Shown one piece after another: positions 5,152-9,380 of a stretch of 9,380 nt of DNA. Each line of letters starts with the position of its first letter. Positions within the stretch are counted from its first letter, which is position 1. Under the pieces are notes generated by a model. That model saw only the letters and a program-made list of their open reading frames with translations, did no database searches and was not told the origin of the DNA. The DNA lies in contig DBKQ01000008.1 in assembly GCA_002298545.1 (NCBI GenBank), positions 1 through 9,380 of the forward strand, in the 5' to 3' direction. The DNA comes from Prevotella sp. UBA746. Lineage in GTDB: Bacteria; Bacteroidota; Bacteroidia; Bacteroidales; Bacteroidaceae. The position numbers were made by a program, and so were the translations under genes.

Positions 5152-7712
5152 CAATCCAGCATCACGAACCCAGCCCAATAATACGGGTCGCGGTATATCT
5201 TCCTTACCTCCATCATTGCCTGCCATAGAGCCTGATGCCGCTCCGTGCCGGCAGCAAGATAAGAGTAGAATTTTGTCATGAGTAGGGAAGTGGCACTGTC
5301 CTGCACCTTCCATAGCGACATCACTACCGTTCCTGCACCAGCCATCTTGAAGGCACGCTGAAGACCATACACCCCGTCCACCGGGTCAATCCGTCCCTTG
5401 CCCGTTTCGCAAGCCGACAGAACCACCATCTTTACATTCTCGAGGTTCATTCGCGAAATCTCGTCGGCAGTCAAGATACCGTCCTCCACGTCTTTCATGT
5501 TGAAGTTGCCAAGCCAAGCATTATTTCCCCCGGCGAGAATCAGTCCAGCCCACATCATGTAAGCCTCTTTCGGAGAGTAGCCTACAGTAGAGGCAAAAAA
5601 CTTGTTGCCCCGGGCACGCTCCTGTGTGTTGATTAAAAAGCCGTGAGTAGCAAAATGCAGAATGTCGGGAGCATTGTCGCTGAGTGCCTTTGCCGACTCC
5701 TCGCTTGCAGCCTTGCCTTCCATCAGCTTCACCTCCATTCCGTTCTTTTTCAAGACACTTGCAATACTGTCTATTTCCTCCTTCGTCGACGGGATGTCGC
5801 CCCATCTTCCCCTTTCGTTCTCCGACCTCATGGCGAGCCCCCTGCTGATGTCAGAACCGGAAAACCTTCTGTATTCCTTGCTGGCACCCGCCATCTCTTC
5901 CGGCAGTTCGCTGTAGGCAATATCGCCATAGAGAACCGCAGAACGGAAAGAGCCAGCAGAGTTTTTCATTTTCCCTATATTAGCCGTAGACGAAACACGC
6001 TTCATAGAATATTGTTCACCAAGAAACTTGCTGTCGTCAGACTGCAACGCCCCTATATTGATATTCGAGAGCATACCGGTAGGGGAGTAATAAACTGTTT
6101 TTATCCCCTTCAGATAAGGGGTAATCTTCTGCCACAGCATGTCGTATAACTTCTTCGAATTCTCCGTGGAATAAACATCGTTTATAAACATAGCATCGGG
6201 ATTGTCGCAGTCTATAATGCCATCTATCGAGTCGGTAATGGCAAGCTGAACCAATACCGGATGCGTGAACCCCCGTCTCAATATGAAAGCACCGTAGTGC
6301 GCTTCTATATTCGGGTATTTGTCCATCTTCGGAGCATAACAGTATTCAATTGCAACTTCATCATCGCCAAGACAATTCCTCACCTCCTGCCATGATGGAG
6401 TTTCCCGTTCAATTCTCTCTCCCAAATTGCCTATATTAGCCAAGACAAACCGTTCCGACTCCATTACCTCCCTTGCAATGGAGTCGTGCGAGATGCCATT
6501 AGACTTGTAGGCAAGCTGTTCCCTAAGCATTTTGTTGCGTTTGTATCTGTCAATAAGAGAACTGTTGCCAGATTTCTCCACAGCCCTGTCAATTGTCCTC
6601 GACAAATTTACTTGTAGGCTTTTACACAACAAGTCATTGTTGTATGCAGAGCATAGAGCAGAAGCAGAACGGGTATAGTAAGCAACGAGATTGTTCATAA
6701 GAATCCTCTCTCTCGAGATTTCCGACCAGTAGTTTTCCATTTCCAGTTGCGTCATTCCCGAAAAGAGTCTTTCCATATTATTCAGCGAACAACTGTTCAT
6801 GCTGTTCAGAGCCTCTTCCGTCTTAGCATCATCGTGCAGATACAAATAGCAAAGACACAAGTTCTGGGCAAACATGTAGTTGTATTCATTATTGTCGTTT
6901 TTCAGCTTCTCCAGCAGTCTTGCAGCCTCCGCCCATCTGTTTTGATTGATGTATAAACTTGCCAGATTATTAGCTGCAAGAGTGTAGGCATCGTGAGAAA
7001 GAGTATAGTCCTTACTGTTGTTTATAACATAAAGAAAGCATTTCTCCGCCACACTGTCTTTGCCCAGTGTGTAGTAAATATATCCATAGCTTGCCGTAAA
7101 GATAAGCAGCCTTTCGTCTTTAATGTCGTAGATGCTTGTCCCGTTTAGTTTTTCAAACCGTTCCCTTGCTTCGTCCAGACACATCTTTGCCGGCAGCAAA
7201 TCACCGTCCTTCTGATATGCAATAGCCATATTCATCAGCATCACCATATACGACTCGCCGAAGTCGTTAGCCTCTTCAAAGTATGTGTGGGCTTTATTCA
7301 GATATCGGAGTGCATCAGAATAATTCTTAAGCAATATTTCCGTTTGTCCTCTTCGAATCAGTAAGTCGCGCATAAACTTGCTGTTCGGCTCAGGCTCACG
7401 CATCCTTAGCGTGTTTTCAGCTTCGTTGAGTATTTGCTCAGCCGAAACGATGTCGCCAGTGTGTATATAGTAATAATGAATCTGGGATATGATGCGGTTG
7501 TATAAGTTACTATCGTATTTGTCGGGTTCAGAATAAATCTCTTTTAGTCGGATGAGCGACGGCATCACACTACTGTAACTCTCCAATGGAGCCGCCATAC
7601 ATTCCTCCATAGAGAGCATTCCGGCTTTAGCCCGGGCCTGGAAGTCAGAACCGTCTTGGGCAAATGCCGCCATGTGGCAGATGGTTAGTAGCAGGATAAA
7701 AAGTTTTCTCAT
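5151..7712 (-). CDS. Exported TPR-CHAT protease-like protein
   Basis: 853 residues, within the usual range for TPR-CHAT proteins. An N-terminal Sec signal peptide (MRKLFILLLT..., likely cut after AFA at 18) places it in the periplasm or beyond. Residues about 70-305 are TPR-like helical hairpins, for example KNYSDALRYLNKAHTYFEEA and QNRWAEAARLLEKL. A helical region (310-440) leads into the CHAT domain (about 441-853), a caspase/separase-like cysteine peptidase fold. The catalytic pair is visible: His690 in HFATHGF (686-692) and Cys768 in LSACETGKG (765-773), so an active protease is expected. The start overlaps the stop of the upstream TPR gene (ATGA), implying translational coupling. TPRs probably bind a partner or substrate, and the upstream TPR protein is the obvious candidate. 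Known CHAT proteases include the type III-E CRISPR partner, but the signal peptide argues against an intracellular role here. The substrate is unknown. Confidence 0.92.
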   Translation of the reverse strand: MRKLFILLLTICHMAAFAQDGSDFQARAKAGMLSMEECMAAPLESYSSVMPSLIRLKEIYSEPDKYDSNLYNRIISQIHYYYIHTGDIVSAEQILNEAENTLRMREPEPNSKFMRDLLIRRGQTEILLKNYSDALRYLNKAHTYFEEANDFGESYMVMLMNMAIAYQKDGDLLPAKMCLDEARERFEKLNGTSIYDIKDERLLIFTASYGYIYYTLGKDSVAEKCFLYVINNSKDYTLSHDAYTLAANNLASLYINQNRWAEAARLLEKLKNDNNEYNYMFAQNLCLCYLYLHDDAKTEEALNSMNSCSLNNMERLFSGMTQLEMENYWSEISRERILMNNLVAYYTRSASALCSAYNNDLLCKSLQVNLSRTIDRAVEKSGNSSLIDRYKRNKMLREQLAYKSNGISHDSIAREVMESERFVLANIGNLGERIERETPSWQEVRNCLGDDEVAIEYCYAPKMDKYPNIEAHYGAFILRRGFTHPVLVQLAITDSIDGIIDCDNPDAMFINDVYSTENSKKLYDMLWQKITPYLKGIKTVYYSPTGMLSNINIGALQSDDSKFLGEQYSMKRVSSTANIGKMKNSAGSFRSAVLYGDIAYSELPEEMAGASKEYRRFSGSDISRGLAMRSENERGRWGDIPSTKEEIDSIASVLKKNGMEVKLMEGKAASEESAKALSDNAPDILHFATHGFLINTQERARGNKFFASTVGYSPKEAYMMWAGLILAGGNNAWLGNFNMKDVEDGILTADEISRMNLENVKMVVLSACETGKGRIDPVDGVYGLQRAFKMAGAGTVVMSLWKVQDSATSLLMTKFYSYLAAGTERHQALWQAMMEVRKIYRDPYYWAGFVMLD

Positions 7713-9085
7713 CTCGATTTACATTCGTTGATATATTGCAGAGTGCGTTCCGTTGTCTTTCCGAAGACTTGCTGTTGGATTTCACTGCTTCTGTTCAGAA
7801 ACGTCAGGGCTTTCTTCTTGTCACCCTGCATCATGTAAGCACGTCCCAAATTATGGTATATGTTAGCCAACAACGAAATATTGTCTTTTTTCAGCATCCT
7901 TTCGCTGCCCTTCACTACATCCAGGAGCAAATCCTTAGCCTTTCCCGGCATATTGGAGAGAAGATATGAAACGCTCAGCATATTGGCAATATCTTCAAAG
8001 TTCGTACCGCCTTCGTGGTTGTCCTTTGATTCTCCGATATACTGTTCGTAGTATTTTATAGCATTAGGATAATCCTTTTGCCAATAGGCGCCATTCCCCG
8101 CCATACGATAAATCATGAATGGCGGAAAGTTTTCGATATTCGCTTTCTTCAGATATTCCAGTCCGTCGCGTATAGCCTCCTTCAATTCATTCTGTCTGTT
8201 AGTTTTTGAATAACACAACACCAGGTTGCAGAATGCATTACAAATTGTTTCATTGCCCTTCGGCAGCTTGTCGGCAATCTCTGTCAGCTCTTTATATAGA
8301 GGTAAAGCCTCGTCGGTTCTGTGCAGATATCTGCTCAGCAGCATAGCCCTACAGTTTACAGCCACCAGGTATGATTCATACGTAACCCCCTTCTTCTTTT
8401 TCAGTTCGTCGCAGAAAACAGCATATTCCTTTACGGCATCTTCATATTTCTTTTCGTCTACCAGTTTGTTGATTTTGTCCCAGCGAGCCGCTTCCCAGTT
8501 GATGTAGTCCATACTGATGAATTCATTGTCTTCAGCAGCAGCCTTGTCGCCGTCAGCCACCATGGTATAACATTCCTCCGCCAGAGCGGAATCGCCTTTC
8601 AGCATATACAGATCGCCTAATTTTTTATAGACACTCGGTTGGAAATCTTTTTTGCATTCAGCTGTCATGCTCTTCAGCAGAGCCTTCCGGTAATACCTCT
8701 CGGCATTGTCGTAGTCCTTCATCATGCCATAGGAAAATCCTATAGCCATAAAGTCATCAAGATAATTCTGCGCCTTAATGTTCAGTTTTTCGTATAGAGA
8801 TATGGCTTTCTGGAAATAAGGAATACAGTCGTTGTATTTATCATCATAGAATAAGATGACGCCCTTGTCCTCATAGAACAACACCCTTATGGAGTCATGG
8901 GCTGTGTCGATGCCCTGTTTTTCCATCCTGTCGAGAATGACGGATGCCTCGTCGTTGCGGTCATTGTTTATCAGTTCCTTTATCTTTATCATCGTATTGA
9001 TAGAGAAGAGGTCTTCGGAAGTCTGCGAACAGGCGTTTTCTGCCATGCAAACCATAAATGCCAGTGTCAATAAAATCCTATACAT
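7709..9085 (-). CDS. Exported TPR-repeat protein coupled to the CHAT gene
   Basis: 458 residues. The N-terminus (MYRILLTLAFMVCMAENACS|Q) is a signal peptide, probably cut after Ser20. The cysteines at 13 and 19 lack a good lipobox, so a lipoprotein is less likely. The mature part is almost wholly TPR-like helix pairs, for example MKDYDNAERYYRKAL, KGDSALAEECYTMV, QKDYPNAIKYYEQYI and a final MQGDKKKALTFLNRSSEI. No enzymatic motif is seen, so it is probably a scaffold, substrate or regulator. The ATG at 9085 has AAGGAA seven bases upstream, a good Shine-Dalgarno-like site. Its stop overlaps the CHAT start by four bases, so the two are made together from one transcript. Both being exported suggests they meet in the periplasm. 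Confidence 0.9.
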   Translation of the reverse strand: MYRILLTLAFMVCMAENACSQTSEDLFSINTMIKIKELINNDRNDEASVILDRMEKQGIDTAHDSIRVLFYEDKGVILFYDDKYNDCIPYFQKAISLYEKLNIKAQNYLDDFMAIGFSYGMMKDYDNAERYYRKALLKSMTAECKKDFQPSVYKKLGDLYMLKGDSALAEECYTMVADGDKAAAEDNEFISMDYINWEAARWDKINKLVDEKKYEDAVKEYAVFCDELKKKKGVTYESYLVAVNCRAMLLSRYLHRTDEALPLYKELTEIADKLPKGNETICNAFCNLVLCYSKTNRQNELKEAIRDGLEYLKKANIENFPPFMIYRMAGNGAYWQKDYPNAIKYYEQYIGESKDNHEGGTNFEDIANMLSVSYLLSNMPGKAKDLLLDVVKGSERMLKKDNISLLANIYHNLGRAYMMQGDKKKALTFLNRSSEIQQQVFGKTTERTLQYINECKSR

Positions 9086-9128
9086 GTTTTTGTTCCTTTT
9101 TTATTTATCTTTTCTTTTCTCGTTATGG

Positions 9129-9137
9129 CAAAACTTA
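9129..9137 (-). promoter_or_regulatory. Tentative -7-like box upstream of the TPR/CHAT operon
   Basis: TAAGTTTTG on the minus strand resembles TAnnTTTG with one extra base. It would give a leader of about 35-40 bases. No convincing TTTG -33 box lies at the expected distance; that position falls in the 25-bp tandem repeat. A second imperfect box (TATTATTTG) lies near 9216-9225. Confidence 0.25.
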
Positions 9138-9150
9138 AGTAACTGAACTT

Positions 9151-9208
9151 TCTCACAGCATGAAGTTGAATTGCATCTCACATCATGAAGTTGAATTGCA
9201 TCTCACAG
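9151..9208. repeat. 25-bp tandem repeat, 2.3 copies
   Basis: Copies at 9151-9175 and 9176-9200 differ at one base (G9158 versus T9183) and are followed by an eight-base partial copy (TCTCACAG, 9201-9208). The unit begins TCTCACA and contains CATGAAGTTGAATTGCA. It lies 65-125 bases upstream of the TPR start codon, where promoter or operator sites would be expected. The spacers are part of the unit, so this is not a CRISPR array. Confidence 0.9.
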
Positions 9209-9228
9209 ACGTATAGCAAATAATATTT

Positions 9229-9272
9229 GTTATGGAGAAACTGCTCCGCCGTTATGGAGAAACTGCTCCGCC
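9229..9272. repeat. 22-bp exact tandem duplication with internal dyad
   Basis: Copies at 9229-9250 and 9251-9272 are identical. Each begins GTTATGGAGAAACTG and ends CTCCGCC, and contains a GGAG-N6-CTCC dyad. The seven-base start GTTATGG also occurs alone at 9122-9128. It directly abuts the G-rich stretch. Confidence 0.9.
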
Positions 9273-9297
9273 CCCGGAGGGGGAGGCGGGGGAGGGG
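9269..9297 (+). other. C/G-tract hairpin and G-rich, quadruplex-capable stretch
   Basis: CCCCC (9271-9275) is followed closely by GGGGG (9279-9283), and the plus strand then has further G runs: GG 9285-9286, GGGGG 9288-9292 and GGGG 9294-9297. Either a hairpin or a G-quadruplex is possible on the plus strand. Base composition contrasts sharply with the A+T-rich DNA beside it. Confidence 0.6.
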
Positions 9298-9316
9298 AAG
9301 AAAAGTCCATGTCTCA

Positions 9317-9379
9317 TCAGTACTGTTTCATCCCCCTGTCGGGAGCGAAAGGTCGCAAAGCAGGTGTTGTAACTACCGT
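9317..9379 (-). CDS. Possible 3' end of a gene entering from the right (partial)
   Basis: One minus-strand frame enters at the right edge and stops at TGA 9319-9317, giving 20 residues ending PALRPFAPDRGMKQY. A second minus frame is also open, through to 9251, so one of them is open by chance. No terminator with a T-run follows; the G-rich stretch and repeats come next. Identity cannot be judged from this fragment. Confidence 0.2.
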   Translation of the reverse strand, partial: TVVTTPALRPFAPDRGMKQY

Positions 9380-9380
9380 T

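Noticed and set aside
5643..6149. A 168-codon plus-strand open frame opposite the CHAT gene.
   Set aside because: It is antisense to the CHAT domain and its product has no coherent features; the G+C-richer codons of the CHAT gene leave the reverse frame open.
9151..9272. Possible CRISPR array.
   Set aside because: The repeats are contiguous, with no unique spacers, and only two copies of each unit are present.

Overview
The window looks like chromosomal accessory DNA from a member of the Bacteroidales (Bacteroides/Prevotella type). The signs are A+T-rich intergenic DNA, a promoter at 301-337 matching the Bacteroidetes TTTG / TAnnTTTG pattern, few strong Shine-Dalgarno sites, a DUF4143-type ATPase of the form common in that order, and exported TPR and TPR-CHAT proteins. 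Genus cannot be fixed from the sequence alone.

Layout. The left edge (1-75, plus strand) holds the last codons of an unidentified gene, closed by a strong terminator (121-157). After an A+T-rich gap, a clear promoter drives a transcript with a long structured leader (hairpin 356-401) and a 77-residue charged protein (443-676), closed by a terminator at 713-747. Everything from 830 rightwards lies on the minus strand, in three transcription units. Read in the direction of transcription, from the right, they are: (i) an exported TPR protein (7709-9085) translationally coupled to an exported TPR-CHAT protease-like protein (5151-7712); (ii) a AAA+ ATPase with a winged-helix and DUF4143 module (3747-4964), preceded by three copies of a palindromic motif GTT-N3-TATA-N3-AAC that look like operators; (iii) a reverse transcriptase of unassigned, abortive-infection/DRT-like type (1866-3584), followed 20 bases later by an ADP-ribosylglycohydrolase (898-1845), ending in a 13-bp-stem terminator (830-888). 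The right edge (9151-9297) carries two short tandem repeats and a very G-rich stretch upstream of the TPR gene.

The most promising system is the reverse transcriptase plus ADP-ribosylglycohydrolase pair. The enzyme has an intact catalytic core (DIT motif A, YRDD motif C), lacks recognisable intron-maturase, retron or integrase parts, and carries a K/D/S-rich linker and a helical C-terminal region. An ADP-ribosyl hydrolase as the only co-transcribed partner is not a defence-RT pairing I can name. The exported TPR/TPR-CHAT pair is a second candidate system, but it probably acts in the periplasm rather than on intracellular phage. The ATPase lies between the two and appears to be an independently regulated orphan gene. 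Functions for these units are inference from family membership and gene order.
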